Shown here one piece after another: positions 52,625 to 61,554 of a stretch of 64,000 nucleotides of DNA. Numbering within the stretch: the first letter of the stretch is position 1; the number at the start of each line of letters is the position of its first letter. The notes beneath the pieces were generated by a model that did no database searches, was not told the DNA's origin, and was given only the letters and a program-made list of their open reading frames with translations. A program made the position numbers and the translations under genes. The DNA comes from DTU064 sp045588245 (GTDB lineage Bacteria; Bacillota; Clostridia; Oscillospirales; CAG-272): NCBI GenBank assembly GCA_045588245.1, contig JAZNDW010000012.1, forward strand, positions 107,701 through 171,700. Direction: 5' to 3'.

Positions 52625-53312
52625 ATGTGAATATGCGGTTATGACGTATCCGATAATAGCCAAAGGCGTCACTGCCTATAGTATTCTTGATGTGTTTTAG
52701 GTAATAATCAATGTTATTGTAAGGACAAGCGTCAAATGATTCCGCGCTACCGAATATTACGTTTTTGCCACTAATGACGAGCTGTTTTATAAGTTCGCTT
52801 GTCTTATAATTGGTAATATGTGGTAAAGAAAAGAGGTAGATTGCGTTCGGAACAGCAAAAAGAGTTTCTATCATTTGATCGTCGAAAATCTGTACGATAG
52901 TTTCGGTAGATACGAATATGGGCTTGAGCTTATGCTTATGAACTATATTGTGAAGTTCATAGGCAAATATATCGCGAGTAATATTAATAGGTACATTTAT
53001 GTAAAGATAGGATCCGGAAACGATTTTGAGTGAAAGACGCGACAGATCAACATTGTCGGATAAACCACCGTGTAATGTTACGGTGTTGATAGGTATAAGT
53101 TTTATGTTCGAACAGAGAGATTTTCGTGCGTTTGCGAAATAGTGAGCTGATCGCGCAAGATGATTGTTGACAGAAATAGAGAAATCAAATTCTTGAGATA
53201 AGTATATGCTGTCGATGCCGTTCGAACGGTAAATCCGCGAGATAATATTCAGTTCTTCAATATAAATGCCTTTGTCAATCGGAAGATAGCTGACAGAATA
53301 ATAGTCGTTCAT
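52623..53312 (-). CDS. Degenerate PHP/CpsB-like protein
   Basis: Not firmly recognised. The 229-aa protein follows the segment order of CpsB/YwqE tyrosine phosphatases: an N-terminal helix then IDSIYLSQE where an H-x-H metal site would be, INVPIN in place of IEFP, LKPIFVSTE in place of PIIAHPER, and SGKNVIFGSAESFD in place of the ASDAH segment. The metal-binding His residues are missing at each place, so it would be catalytically inactive, if the match is real. No signal peptide or membrane helix. It is convergent with spoIIID. Confidence 0.45.
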   Translation of the reverse strand: MNDYYSVSYLPIDKGIYIEELNIISRIYRSNGIDSIYLSQEFDFSISVNNHLARSAHYFANARKSLCSNIKLIPINTVTLHGGLSDNVDLSRLSLKIVSGSYLYINVPINITRDIFAYELHNIVHKHKLKPIFVSTETIVQIFDDQMIETLFAVPNAIYLFSLPHITNYKTSELIKQLVISGKNVIFGSAESFDACPYNNIDYYLKHIKNTIGSDAFGYYRIRHNRIFT

Positions 53313-53369
53313 AGCTTGCCGCCTAATGATATTTTCATGGTAAGTATAACATAGGAATCAACAATAGTA

Positions 53370-53465
53370 AAGTAATGAATAGATATACGCCCACCGCCAA
53401 CGATGCCGCAACAAGCTGCGCTAGCCCGAGGAAAGGGACGCGCCCTTTTGATTTTTTTGATAAGC
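53370..53465 (+). ncRNA. GC-rich element, possible small RNA or dispersed repeat
   Basis: A GC-rich stretch (53388-53447) in an AT-rich gap, ending on the plus strand in a short hairpin (AAAGGG-ACGCG-CCCTTT) followed by TGATTTTTTT, which resembles a terminator. A reading frame through it exists but has no ribosome site and looks spurious. It may be a small RNA, or one copy of a genome-wide repeat; only one copy is in this window. Confidence 0.3.
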
Positions 53466-53541
53466 AATTATACAAAATGCAAATTTTGAATAAATCGGAG
53501 AAGCGAAATAGGCTCAAAATAGCTGATTTCGACTATTTTGA

Positions 53542-53994
53542 CTATAGTATGCCGTTCAAGTCAAGTTTTAGTACGATCTCACCGTTTGATATCTCTCCCG
53601 TTGGAATGAATCCGAGCTTTTTATAAACGTGTTCTGCATTCTTGTTTTCAGGTACATAGTTAATTATAATGTAATCGAATTTTTCACTAGCTTTCGCCAT
53701 TCGGATTATTTCTTTTATGGCTTGTGTACCGTAGCCTTTATTCTGATTTTCTTGCGGAAACATTATCCGCCATATTATCAGACTACGTTCTTCTTCGTCA
53801 ACGTCAAGCATCATGAATCCCACAGCTTCATCGTCATTATAAATTGCGAACGGAAATACGTCTCCTGCATTACGGTACAACCATGCCTGCGCTAATGAAT
53901 ACGCGTTAGAAGACACAAATCCCTCATCGAGAGGTCGCTTCATATTGATTATTAAATTAAAATTGTCTTCGTTAATTTCTCTGAAATTGATCAT
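53542..53994 (-). CDS. GNAT-family N-acetyltransferase
   Basis: Acetyl-CoA-dependent acetyltransferase of 150 aa. The acetyl-CoA loop is visible as PQENQNKGYGTQAIKEII near residues 79-96, and the last strand as VYKKLGFIPTGEIS. The layout resembles spermidine acetyltransferases of the BltD type, but the substrate cannot be told. It is a single gene. Confidence 0.85.
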   Translation of the reverse strand: MINFREINEDNFNLIINMKRPLDEGFVSSNAYSLAQAWLYRNAGDVFPFAIYNDDEAVGFMMLDVDEEERSLIIWRIMFPQENQNKGYGTQAIKEIIRMAKASEKFDYIIINYVPENKNAEHVYKKLGFIPTGEISNGEIVLKLDLNGIL

Positions 53995-54145
53995 AACCTA
54001 TTCATCCTATTCATTTGTCAACATTATATCATAAATTATCATGTTTTGCTATACTCTGAAAGCTATAATTACTTCAACTAATGTATTTTGTATAATGATT
54101 CGCTGATGCACCGCGTAAAATAATTTATAAAATTTTCAACTTTAT

Positions 54146-54174
54146 ATGAAAAATGTGAATAATTATGGTATAAT
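54146..54174 (+). promoter_or_regulatory. Extended -10 promoter
   Basis: ATGAAA (54146-54151), 17-base spacer, TGG-TATAAT (54166-54174). It lies about 33 bases before the gene at 54208. Confidence 0.6.
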
Positions 54175-54207
54175 AGTAAAAAACATAGCAATGGAGGCTC
54201 CATTATC

Positions 54208-54639
54208 ATGAAAATGCGCGTTTTATACTCAACATCTAACAAAAAAGTGATCAACTATGCTGTAGCTCTCGGCGATGCACAGGATGACGCAAGAGCAAAG
54301 GCAGATGCTATCCCCCCCGCATATTCCTGTGACCGTGAACGTCTTGTAGTTCTCGTAGTATCCGCAGGTGGAAAGATTGAAGACAAACTTCGTCTTTTCG
54401 CAGGTGAACTGACAGCTGCAAGAGCAACTAACGTTGCGTTTGTATTCGAAAGTAAGGATAAGACCGTTACACCTGCAATGCAGCAGCTCATCGATACGGT
54501 TAAAGCTGCAGGAGCAAAGACACTTGAAAACGAGATTTATTTCGTAGACGGTGGTTCCCTTTTCAATAAGAAGGTTTCGCTCGAAGAACGTACCGCTATC
54601 GTATCATGGTGCGAAAATATCCAAGAAATCGTTAAATAA
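54208..54639 (+). CDS. Uncharacterised flavodoxin-like protein
   Basis: Not firmly recognised. The 143-aa protein starts like a flavodoxin (MRVLYSTSNKKVINYAVALG), then has alternating strands and helices (LVVLVVSAGG, ATNVAFVFES) and a C-terminal helix. The phosphate-binding T-x-T-G-N-T loop is altered to STSNKK, so FMN binding is doubtful. The ribosome site GGAGG lies within a short inverted repeat (AATGGAG/CTCCATT). It ends 2 bp before rnhA. Confidence 0.55.
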   Translation: MKMRVLYSTSNKKVINYAVALGDAQDDARAKADAIPPAYSCDRERLVVLVVSAGGKIEDKLRLFAGELTAARATNVAFVFESKDKTVTPAMQQLIDTVKAAGAKTLENEIYFVDGGSLFNKKVSLEERTAIVSWCENIQEIVK

Positions 54640-54641
54640 GC

Positions 54642-55079
54642 TTGAAACAAGTATATATTTATACTGACGGTTCCTGTAAAGTAAACCCTGGTCCGGGCGG
54701 TTGGTGTGCGATACTCGTGTACGGTCAGACTGAAAAAGTTATCTTTGGCGGCGAGCATCAAACGACTAACAACCGAATGGAGCTGACCGCTGTTATAAAG
54801 GCACTTGAAGCACTTCGGGAACCGTGTTCAATTAAGCTCGTATCCGACTCCAAATACGTACTTGACGCACTCACTCTCGGCTGGGCAAAAAGCTGGCGTG
54901 CGCGTGGTTGGAAAAAAGCAGATAAATCTCCGGCTCTTAATTCGGAATTATGGGAAACATTACTTGAGCTAACCGAAAAGCACGAAATAACCTACGAATG
55001 GATCAAAGGTCACGCAGGCCACGAATATAACGAGCGTTGTGATCGGATCGCGCAAGAGGAAGCAGAAAAAAGAAGATAA
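54642..55079 (+). CDS. rnhA: Ribonuclease HI
   Basis: Endonuclease (145 aa) cutting RNA in RNA/DNA hybrids. Catalytic residues are visible: Asp in IYTDGSCKVNPGPGG, Glu in NNRMELTAVIKAL, Asp in VSDSKYV, and the last Asp in ERCDRIAQEEA. The only start in reach is TTG at 54642, without a ribosome site, two bases after the preceding stop, so translation probably depends on coupling. Confidence 0.96.
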   Translation: MKQVYIYTDGSCKVNPGPGGWCAILVYGQTEKVIFGGEHQTTNNRMELTAVIKALEALREPCSIKLVSDSKYVLDALTLGWAKSWRARGWKKADKSPALNSELWETLLELTEKHEITYEWIKGHAGHEYNERCDRIAQEEAEKRR

Positions 55080-55113
55080 AAAAATCGGTATGCTCTACGC
55101 ATACCGATTTTTC
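55080..55113. terminator. Bidirectional terminator
   Basis: A 14-bp stem AAAAATCGGTATGC, 5-base loop and complement with T-run, between convergent rnhA and the Nif3-like gene. Confidence 0.85.
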
Positions 55114-55115
55114 TT

Positions 55116-55886
55116 TTACATTGACTTTGTTGGGTTACTACAGTAGTATTCGATTACAATTCCGGCAAATCTTGACTCGATCAAATCTGAAATTCGCTGT
55201 AACACGGGTGCTTCCGTGTAATAATGTCCCGCCTCGATTATATTGATCCCGAGATCACGTGCGTCAACGTCAACGTTGTATCCGCAACGTCCTGTAACGA
55301 ACGTGTCCGCACCGCATAAAACGGCTGAAGTTACATAATCCTTGCCGTCGCCGCCGAGGATTGCGACTCGGCTGACGTCTTTATCGGCTGACGTAACAAT
55401 TACTGCATCGGAGGCGAGTTTTGTTTTTACAGTATTTGCAAAATCGTGTAATGAAGTAGGCGCAACCGAGCCGATACGACCGATTTCTTCGTCTAAAGGA
55501 CCGAAAGTCGCCGTCTCGTTAATTCCAATCAGCTCACACAAAACATCATTCACTCCACCTGCGACAGCATCAAGCCGCGTGTGAAATGACATGACTGAAA
55601 CACCGCCGAGAAGCGATCTGATAGCGCGTCGCGCAGTTAAGTCAGACGGTGAAAGCGATTTTATCGGGCGGAAGATAAGCGGATGATGAGATATGATAAC
55701 GTCAAAATCACCGTTAACAGCGTGTTCGATTGCGCTGTCGGTTACGTCAAGCGTCAATAACACTTTTTTTACTTCCTGATTTTCGTCAGGGCAAACCATC
55801 AGACCGTCGTTGTCCCATTCGCATGAAAGCTCGGACGGAATCTCGCAGTCAAGATATGCATAAAGCTCTTTAACAGTTACACTCAT
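55116..55886 (-). CDS. Nif3-like dinuclear metal centre protein
   Basis: A 256-aa protein of the Nif3/YqfO family, hexameric proteins with a dinuclear metal site and no certain function. Metal ligands are visible in VIISHHPLIF (near residue 64), SFHTRLDAVAGG, and EAGHYYTEAP near the C-terminus. ATG at 55886 was chosen with a GAGAG site upstream. It follows trmK, overlapping ends, an arrangement common in Firmicutes. Confidence 0.93.
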   Translation of the reverse strand: MSVTVKELYAYLDCEIPSELSCEWDNDGLMVCPDENQEVKKVLLTLDVTDSAIEHAVNGDFDVIISHHPLIFRPIKSLSPSDLTARRAIRSLLGGVSVMSFHTRLDAVAGGVNDVLCELIGINETATFGPLDEEIGRIGSVAPTSLHDFANTVKTKLASDAVIVTSADKDVSRVAILGGDGKDYVTSAVLCGADTFVTGRCGYNVDVDARDLGINIIEAGHYYTEAPVLQRISDLIESRFAGIVIEYYCSNPTKSM

Positions 55887-55888
55887 CA

Positions 55889-56584
55889 CTATAGTCTCTC
55901 TTTCAGTTTATTGATAATATCTTCTTCAAAAGATGCGGAGATACCCGCTTGGCGCTTACCTGACGCGATTTTATCGTATTTTTTGATATCATGCTTGATA
56001 TAGTCTTCACGAACACTGTCACCGACATATTCTTTCAGCGAGGATTTGCCAAACAACAGCTGAAATTCATCGTATACGGAGGTTTGTCCGACATAATCGG
56101 CACAGATAACGGTGTAGTACTTCCCTTCCTCTGTAAGCGAAATTTCACCGCATATCTCAAATCCCTCTCGGAGTAGGGCTTTTCTTGTGATGTCGTGCAT
56201 CGTCATGGGTTGGACTATCAGGCGAAAACCATTCTGCTTTATAAAATCGTTTTTAGATATTATGTCGGCTATAAGCTCACCGCCCATGCCGCAAACGGCA
56301 CCGTCGGTGATACCTCTGTCATATAGACCGTCAAATCCCGATGTAAGAACACATTCAATTTTATCGGAAATACCGTAATTTTCTATGTTTTTTCGTGCGT
56401 GCATAAGCGGCATTTCGTTTATGTCCGCCGCTATGGCGCGACAGCATTTGCCGTTCAAAACGCTGTATATAGGCAAAAAAGCATGGTCGGTTCCTATATC
56501 GGCAAGAACAGCTCCGTCGCGTATAAAAGAATAAACGGCACAGAGCCGATTGCTTAATAAAAGTTCTTTTTTCTTTTCAATCAT
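55889..56584 (-). CDS. trmK: tRNA (adenine(22)-N1)-methyltransferase
   Basis: SAM-dependent enzyme (231 aa) methylating A22 in the tRNA D-loop. N-terminal Rossmann segment VLADIGTDHAFLPI near residue 27, then GAVCGMGGELIADII, and RLIVQPM. ATG at 56584 was chosen because the frame's earlier starts (to 56608) lie inside a hairpin that ends the upstream gene. Its stop codon is next to the start of the Nif3-like gene, so they form an operon. Confidence 0.93.
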   Translation of the reverse strand: MIEKKKELLLSNRLCAVYSFIRDGAVLADIGTDHAFLPIYSVLNGKCCRAIAADINEMPLMHARKNIENYGISDKIECVLTSGFDGLYDRGITDGAVCGMGGELIADIISKNDFIKQNGFRLIVQPMTMHDITRKALLREGFEICGEISLTEEGKYYTVICADYVGQTSVYDEFQLLFGKSSLKEYVGDSVREDYIKHDIKKYDKIASGKRQAGISASFEEDIINKLKERL

Positions 56585-56596
56585 TATAAATAAATA

Positions 56597-56627
56597 GGGG
56601 GACATCAAAAACAGTTGTGATGTCCCC
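56597..56627. terminator. Terminator-like hairpin
   Basis: A 10-bp stem GGGGACATCA with its complement (56597-56606 and 56618-56627). T-rich flanks occur on both sides, better on the plus strand. It lies between the DUF1858 gene and trmK. Confidence 0.6.
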
Positions 56628-56634
56628 GTTTTTC

Positions 56635-56838
56635 TTATTTTTTCGACGCGAGAAAATCGTTGATTTTCTTTACAAGTTCATCGGGATCAGTCTTGTGAAC
56701 AGCGCATGCCTGAGCGATAGTTTCGCCTTTTGCCGCAGGGCATCCGAGACAATGCATACCAATCTCAAAGAAGAACTGAGCTGTGTTGATATCGAGCTCA
56801 AGAACGTCTGTGATGATAGTATCTTTGGTAACCTTCAT
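56635..56838 (-). CDS. DUF1858 redox-disulfide protein
   Basis: A 67-aa soluble protein of the DUF1858 family (hybrid-cluster-protein-associated redox disulfide domain). It has the helical core DVLELDINTAQFFFEIGMHC and the C-x-x-C pair in HCLGCPAAKGE, with the family's typical end DELVKKINDFL. Role: a small thiol-redox partner, unproven. It lies 15 bp after murA and is probably co-transcribed. Confidence 0.9.
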   Translation of the reverse strand: MKVTKDTIITDVLELDINTAQFFFEIGMHCLGCPAAKGETIAQACAVHKTDPDELVKKINDFLASKK

Positions 56839-56853
56839 TTTTGTATCCTCCGT

Positions 56854-58140
56854 TTAATTATTTGCGATGCCGACATCATCGGCAACGGTGATTTTTTTTA
56901 TATTTGCGCCAAGTGCGGAAAGCTTCGGAATAAGCTCTTCGTATCCGCGCTCAATATATTTGACACCGGAAATTCTTGTTTCGCCTTCTGTCATAAGTGC
57001 AGCGATCAGTACGGCAAATCCTGCACGCAGGTCAACTGCTTTGACCTCGCCCGCTTTAAGAGAAGGAACACCGTTTATCGTAGCGGTATTGTCTTTGAGC
57101 GTTATATCAGCACCCATTATCTTAAGCTCTTCAACATATCTGAATCTGTTTGGCCAGATAGTTTCTTTAACGGTACTTGTGCCTTTTGCAATAGCAAGAA
57201 GCGGAACTATCTGCGGATGAAGATCAGTCGGGAAGCCGGGATAAGGCATCGTTTTGATATAAGATTTTTTATAGACTGGAGCGCCTGTGACGATAACGGT
57301 GTCGTCAAGCATTTCCACGTCTGCACCGATCTCTTCAAGCTTCGCCGCAATAGATTCAAGGTGTTTCGGGATAACATTTTCAACCGTGATCTTACCGCCC
57401 GTTGCAGCCGCCGCGATCATGAACGTTCCTGCTTCGATCATATCGGGGATGATAGCATAGGAAGAACCGTGCAGCTTATCAACGCCGCGTATTTTTATCA
57501 TGTCCGTTCCTGCGCCCGTTATTCTCGCGCCGCAAGTATTCAAAAAGTTTGCTACGTCAACGACGTGAGGCTCTTTCGCCGCGTTATCAATAGTCGTGAT
57601 GCCTTTAGCCAAAACGGCAGCGAGCATAACGTTGATCGTTGCACCGACGGAAATACCGTCAAAATAAATGTTATTTCCGCGAACGCCTAAAGGTGCGTTC
57701 ATGTTTATGTATTTATCATCAGTAGTAACCTCGGCGCCGAGTGTTTCAAAGCCCTTGATGTGATAATCTATAGGACGTACACCGAAATCACAGCCGCCGG
57801 GATAACCGACATGAGATTCTCCGAAGCGACCGAGCTCAGCTCCCATAAGATAATACGATCCGCGGAGCTTACCAACAAGCTGAGGATCGGAAGTCGATCC
57901 CAGAAGATTTGTCGTATCTATTTCAACTGTTGTTTTATCGATATATGTAACCGTCGCGCCCATTCCGCGGAGAATGTCAAATGAGATTGCAACGTCGCTG
58001 ATATCGGGAATGTTTTCGAGTTTGCACTTGTCAGCTGCCAATATAGTGGCATATATGATCGGCAAGGCGGCATTTTTCATGCCGCTTGTATTTACGTTGC
58101 CAATAAGCGGCAATCCACCGTTTATGACAATCTTTTCCAT
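56854..58140 (-). CDS. murA: UDP-N-acetylglucosamine 1-carboxyvinyltransferase MurA
   Basis: First committed enzyme of peptidoglycan synthesis (428 aa): adds enolpyruvate from PEP to UDP-GlcNAc. Substrate-binding SGMKNAALPI (Lys22 and Asn23), the active-site Cys C117 in YPGGCDFGVRP, and the C-terminal RAGFAVLIAALMTEG. The presence of Cys (not Asp) predicts fosfomycin sensitivity in principle. GGAGG ribosome site precedes the ATG. This is one of the two MurA types usual in Firmicutes; a second copy is not in the window. Confidence 0.95.
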   Translation of the reverse strand: MEKIVINGGLPLIGNVNTSGMKNAALPIIYATILAADKCKLENIPDISDVAISFDILRGMGATVTYIDKTTVEIDTTNLLGSTSDPQLVGKLRGSYYLMGAELGRFGESHVGYPGGCDFGVRPIDYHIKGFETLGAEVTTDDKYINMNAPLGVRGNNIYFDGISVGATINVMLAAVLAKGITTIDNAAKEPHVVDVANFLNTCGARITGAGTDMIKIRGVDKLHGSSYAIIPDMIEAGTFMIAAAATGGKITVENVIPKHLESIAAKLEEIGADVEMLDDTVIVTGAPVYKKSYIKTMPYPGFPTDLHPQIVPLLAIAKGTSTVKETIWPNRFRYVEELKIMGADITLKDNTATINGVPSLKAGEVKAVDLRAGFAVLIAALMTEGETRISGVKYIERGYEELIPKLSALGANIKKITVADDVGIANN

Positions 58141-58380
58141 AAAGTATTTCCTCCAAAGGATTTTATATTCAAAAAGCCATATTTGGCAAGAAAATTTCTA
58201 AAAATATGAATTTACATTCTTTAACTTATATATTATAACAGATAAAAAGTAAAAAAGAAAGACTAAAATCAAAGTTTTTTGAAATAGCTTGATTTTTGTT
58301 AAAAGAAACGGCAGAAAAGAAAAATTGCCTAACAGTAAAAGTATATTCTCTATAATAAAAATGAGTTCGGAGGAAATTAT

Positions 58381-59496
58381 TCAATCACCGATATAATGTC
58401 CGTCGCAAAAATAAACGACTGCAAGATCGGCAACGAGGCCATAACTGCGTGTGCCTTCAGTTCCCTGAATCTGAAGATATGCATTGTTGACACTGCCCGT
58501 AACGTTCGCCGCTACGTTCTCTTCGTATTTTTCAAAGAAAGCGTTATAAGCGGCAAATTCGGCTTTTACGTTATTGTCTATACCTCTGTACATTTTAGAA
58601 TACAGTTCCCTGTCGGCTTTGTAAAGCGCAGAACAAACGTATTCAAAAAGATTCACAGCTCCGCTGTAACGAATGTAAGCGTCGTCACTTTCCATGCAAA
58701 CTAAAAATGCCATAAAATTCGCCTCATCTTCAGGCGCGATACCGCGTTGATGCGACATTTCATGTGCAGCTGTGTAAGCAACGGTATAATCGGGGAAATT
58801 TATATTGATGTTCGCCTCACCGGTGAAAAACGTATAAACTCCGGATATATGTGTGTACGTCATCGGCTCGGAAAGCGCGATCCTCTTGCAGTTTGAGTAG
58901 AGCTTTGGAACGAATTCATACTTTTCTGAAAGCGAATTATACGCAGCGTTGAGCTTATCTACAAGCTCTTCGTGACTGTACGGTATAACAGATGAGCCAT
59001 CGATTGCAAAATCAATATTGTCGGCAGCGTCGTTGACGATTGTCGAAAGCTTTGTTGCCGTTATATATAGCTCCTCAGCTGACACGTCACGTTGTGTCAT
59101 TCCGAGCTTATCAGTAACGGACGTGCCTTGATAGCCGAGAGCAAACGTGAAGACGAATATGACGTAAATATAAGCTATAACGGAAGCAAGTGCGGAAACG
59201 TACCGCCATGATCCGACAATGTCATATTTTGTTTTCGGAATGATGACGATAAACATTATTACAACCGCAAAAGGAAGAAAAATAATGATTGATTCGGAAA
59301 GCGAAAACGGTAATAGATTCGTCAGGTAAGCAAGGACGGCGCGAAAAAACGATGATATATGAATGTTAAAAAAATCAGCAAATCGCGGAAATAATGCACC
59401 TGATAAATGTATCAAAGCGGCGATCGGAACGAGCGTAAACAGTATCAGTGATACACTCGGTACATATTTTCTTATTACTTGTAGCTTTTCTTTCAT
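58381..59496 (-). CDS. DUF3810 membrane metallopeptidase-like protein
   Basis: A 371-aa protein: three to four N-terminal helices (about residues 12-33, 60-80 and 100-125) and a domain with the zinc-site sequence AAHEMSHQRGIAPEDEANF (H-E-x-x-H). This is the DUF3810 hallmark. An extracytoplasmic zinc protease is likely; substrates are unknown. It overlaps the end of the pseudouridine synthase gene by 4 bp (ATGA) and is translationally coupled to it. Confidence 0.88.
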   Translation of the reverse strand: MKEKLQVIRKYVPSVSLILFTLVPIAALIHLSGALFPRFADFFNIHISSFFRAVLAYLTNLLPFSLSESIIIFLPFAVVIMFIVIIPKTKYDIVGSWRYVSALASVIAYIYVIFVFTFALGYQGTSVTDKLGMTQRDVSAEELYITATKLSTIVNDAADNIDFAIDGSSVIPYSHEELVDKLNAAYNSLSEKYEFVPKLYSNCKRIALSEPMTYTHISGVYTFFTGEANININFPDYTVAYTAAHEMSHQRGIAPEDEANFMAFLVCMESDDAYIRYSGAVNLFEYVCSALYKADRELYSKMYRGIDNNVKAEFAAYNAFFEKYEENVAANVTGSVNNAYLQIQGTEGTRSYGLVADLAVVYFCDGHYIGD

Positions 59497-60413
59497 GTAA
59501 AATCTGCCTTTGGAAAACTATCGTATATTATCGATTTCATATCACAGCAAAGCGGAGCTGTAACAGTTATCATTTCGCCGCTCGATGGCAACGGAAACGA
59601 AAGCGAATATGCGTGGAGGGCTTGCCTATCTATTATAGACAAGTCGCCGCCGTAAAAATCGTCGCCGATGATCGGGTGTCCGATATGAGAAAAATGAACG
59701 CGAAGCTGATGCGTTCTTCCCGTAACGGGCTCTGCTGACACAACAGAAATTCTGTCATTTTTATATAAACACGTGTAATTTGTTATAGCCGTATCACCGT
59801 CGCCGTCATATGTTGCCTCGCGCTTGATGATACTGTCGGATACACGTCTTATGTTCGCGTTTATGGTTTGCGGTACGCTTTCATCTGTTAGAAGTGTGCC
59901 CTCCAGTATAGCGACGTATCGCTTTTGGATCTGCCCTGCCATCATGGCTTTTGATAAAACATAAGCCGAATACATTGATTTTGCCAGAAGTACGACACCG
60001 CTTGTGTCGGCGTCAAGTCTGTTTACGGCGCGGAAAACGAACGGCACACCGCGGCGTTTGTATTCCGCGCAAAGCGCGTTTGCAAGCGTGTCCGTATGAT
60101 GTCCCATTGATGTGTGCGTCGGCATATACGCAGGTTTGTTCACACAGATAACGTCTCCGTCTTCGTAGATGATGTCAATCGGCGCGTCGGACGGAGTGAT
60201 GTTCGGATTTTCATCCTCGAACGCATCATCTGAATCAAGATAAAGTTCGTCGCCTGAAGATAAAACGTACCGTACCGTTACGTGTTGACCGTTAACAGTG
60301 ATACCGCACTCACGACGCTTCATACGCTTGATCGCGGTACCTGAAAAACCAAGGGTTTTTAAGATTGTAAGAACACTCTTGCCGACAAAGGAATCGTCAA
60401 ATATAAGTTTCAT
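59493..60413 (-). CDS. RluA-family pseudouridine synthase
   Basis: RNA-modifying enzyme (306 aa): an N-terminal S4-like domain (FVGKSVLTILKTLGFSGTAIKRMK) and the catalytic domain with RLDADTSGVVLLAK, where Asp is the catalytic residue, near residue 139, and GRTHQLRVHFSHIGHPIIGD. The exact RNA site (23S rRNA or tRNA) is unknown. ATG at 60413 or 60425 are both possible; longer frames cross a terminator hairpin. It is in an operon with the DUF3810 gene. Confidence 0.92.
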   Translation of the reverse strand: MKLIFDDSFVGKSVLTILKTLGFSGTAIKRMKRRECGITVNGQHVTVRYVLSSGDELYLDSDDAFEDENPNITPSDAPIDIIYEDGDVICVNKPAYMPTHTSMGHHTDTLANALCAEYKRRGVPFVFRAVNRLDADTSGVVLLAKSMYSAYVLSKAMMAGQIQKRYVAILEGTLLTDESVPQTINANIRRVSDSIIKREATYDGDGDTAITNYTCLYKNDRISVVSAEPVTGRTHQLRVHFSHIGHPIIGDDFYGGDLSIIDRQALHAYSLSFPLPSSGEMITVTAPLCCDMKSIIYDSFPKADFT

Positions 60414-60430
60414 GTTGATAAACATTATAA

Positions 60431-60462
60431 ACGTGAGAACGCCGTGTCGGGCGTTCTCACGT
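60431..60462. terminator. Terminator-like hairpin after galM
   Basis: A 13-bp stem ACGTGAGAACGCC, 6-base loop and complement. It separates the gal group from the rluA-type gene; the T-run is stronger on the plus strand. Confidence 0.65.
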
Positions 60463-60480
60463 TTTTTTGCTTTAATGTCA

Positions 60481-61539
60481 TTATTCTGCTGTGAAAGCGT
60501 AGATCGTTGTGTAATCGTACACTTGACCGGGTGACAGTGTCGTGTCGGCAAAGTCAGGATGATTCGGGCTGTCGGGCATATGCTGTGTTTCAAGGCAGAA
60601 GCCTGCATAAAGACGCTTGGGAGAGCCGCCCTTATAGGGTGCCTCTGTTACATCGATACAGTTACCCGTGTAAAGCTGTACGCAAGGCTGATCTGTATAG
60701 ACCTTCATTACTCTGCCCGATTCGGGATCCTTTGCAACTGCGCAAAGCTTGACAGTACCGTCATCGGAAAGAATATAGTTATGGTCATAACCCTGACCGT
60801 ATTTAAGCTGAATGTGATCGCCGCCTATATCGCGTCCGATAGGCTTTGCAGTACGGAAATCAAATTCCGTTCCCGTGACGTTGAGCGCTATACCCGTAGG
60901 GATAAGCTCAGAGTCAACCTCGGAAATGGCATCGGATACGATCATAAGCTCGTGTCCGAGGATGTTGCCTACGTTATATCCTGCGAGATTGAAATAAGAA
61001 TGGTTTGTAAGGTTTACTACCGTTTTCTTATCTGTCGTTGCGAGATAATGAATAGACAAAGCACCGTCAGCGGTGAGCTTATAGGTAACGTGGATATCAA
61101 GGTTACCGTCATAACCCTCTTCGCCATCGGGTGAAAGGTAGGAAAGCTCCGCTTCGGGTTCACCGTCTTCGGTAACGATCTTAACGTCCCACATTCTGCG
61201 GTCATAGCCTACTTTTCCGCCGTGCAGGTGGTTGTTGCCGTTGTTTTTATAGAGGTTATATTCCTTGCCGTCAAGCGTGAATTTTGCGCCGCCGATACGG
61301 TTGCCGTAGCGACCGATAAGCGCACCGGGATAACCGCCGCAGGTAAGATAAGAATCGGGATCGTCATAACCGCAGACAACGTCAGCAAGCTTGCCGTTTT
61401 TATCAGGTGCAAAGATTGAAACGACAGTGCCGCCAAGATCGATGAACTTTACAGAAACACCGGAATTGTTTTTCATTTCATAGGCAGTAACGGTGACGCC
61501 GTCGCTCGTTACGCCGAAAGTAGATTTAATAATACTCAT
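60481..61539 (-). CDS. galM: Aldose 1-epimerase (galactose mutarotase)
   Basis: Interconverts alpha and beta anomers of galactose or glucose (352 aa). Family motifs are visible: GALIGRYGNRIGGAKF with the substrate-binding Arg, NNHLHGG, the catalytic His in LTNHSYFNLAGY, and the Glu base in GFCLETQHMPDSPN. Length is typical. Lies 15 bp after galE, in one gal operon, so it serves galactose use or UDP-sugar metabolism. Confidence 0.96.
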   Translation of the reverse strand: MSIIKSTFGVTSDGVTVTAYEMKNNSGVSVKFIDLGGTVVSIFAPDKNGKLADVVCGYDDPDSYLTCGGYPGALIGRYGNRIGGAKFTLDGKEYNLYKNNGNNHLHGGKVGYDRRMWDVKIVTEDGEPEAELSYLSPDGEEGYDGNLDIHVTYKLTADGALSIHYLATTDKKTVVNLTNHSYFNLAGYNVGNILGHELMIVSDAISEVDSELIPTGIALNVTGTEFDFRTAKPIGRDIGGDHIQLKYGQGYDHNYILSDDGTVKLCAVAKDPESGRVMKVYTDQPCVQLYTGNCIDVTEAPYKGGSPKRLYAGFCLETQHMPDSPNHPDFADTTLSPGQVYDYTTIYAFTAE

Positions 61540-61554
61540 CTGTAGCTCCTTATA

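Noticed and set aside
53375..53626. Small plus-strand protein through the GC-rich element
   Set aside because: No ribosome site, mixed composition, and it runs into the antisense of the acetyltransferase gene.
56617..57690. Plus-strand open frame of 357 codons opposite murA and DUF1858
   Set aside because: It lies on the antisense strand of well-supported genes, has no ribosome site and no recognisable domain.
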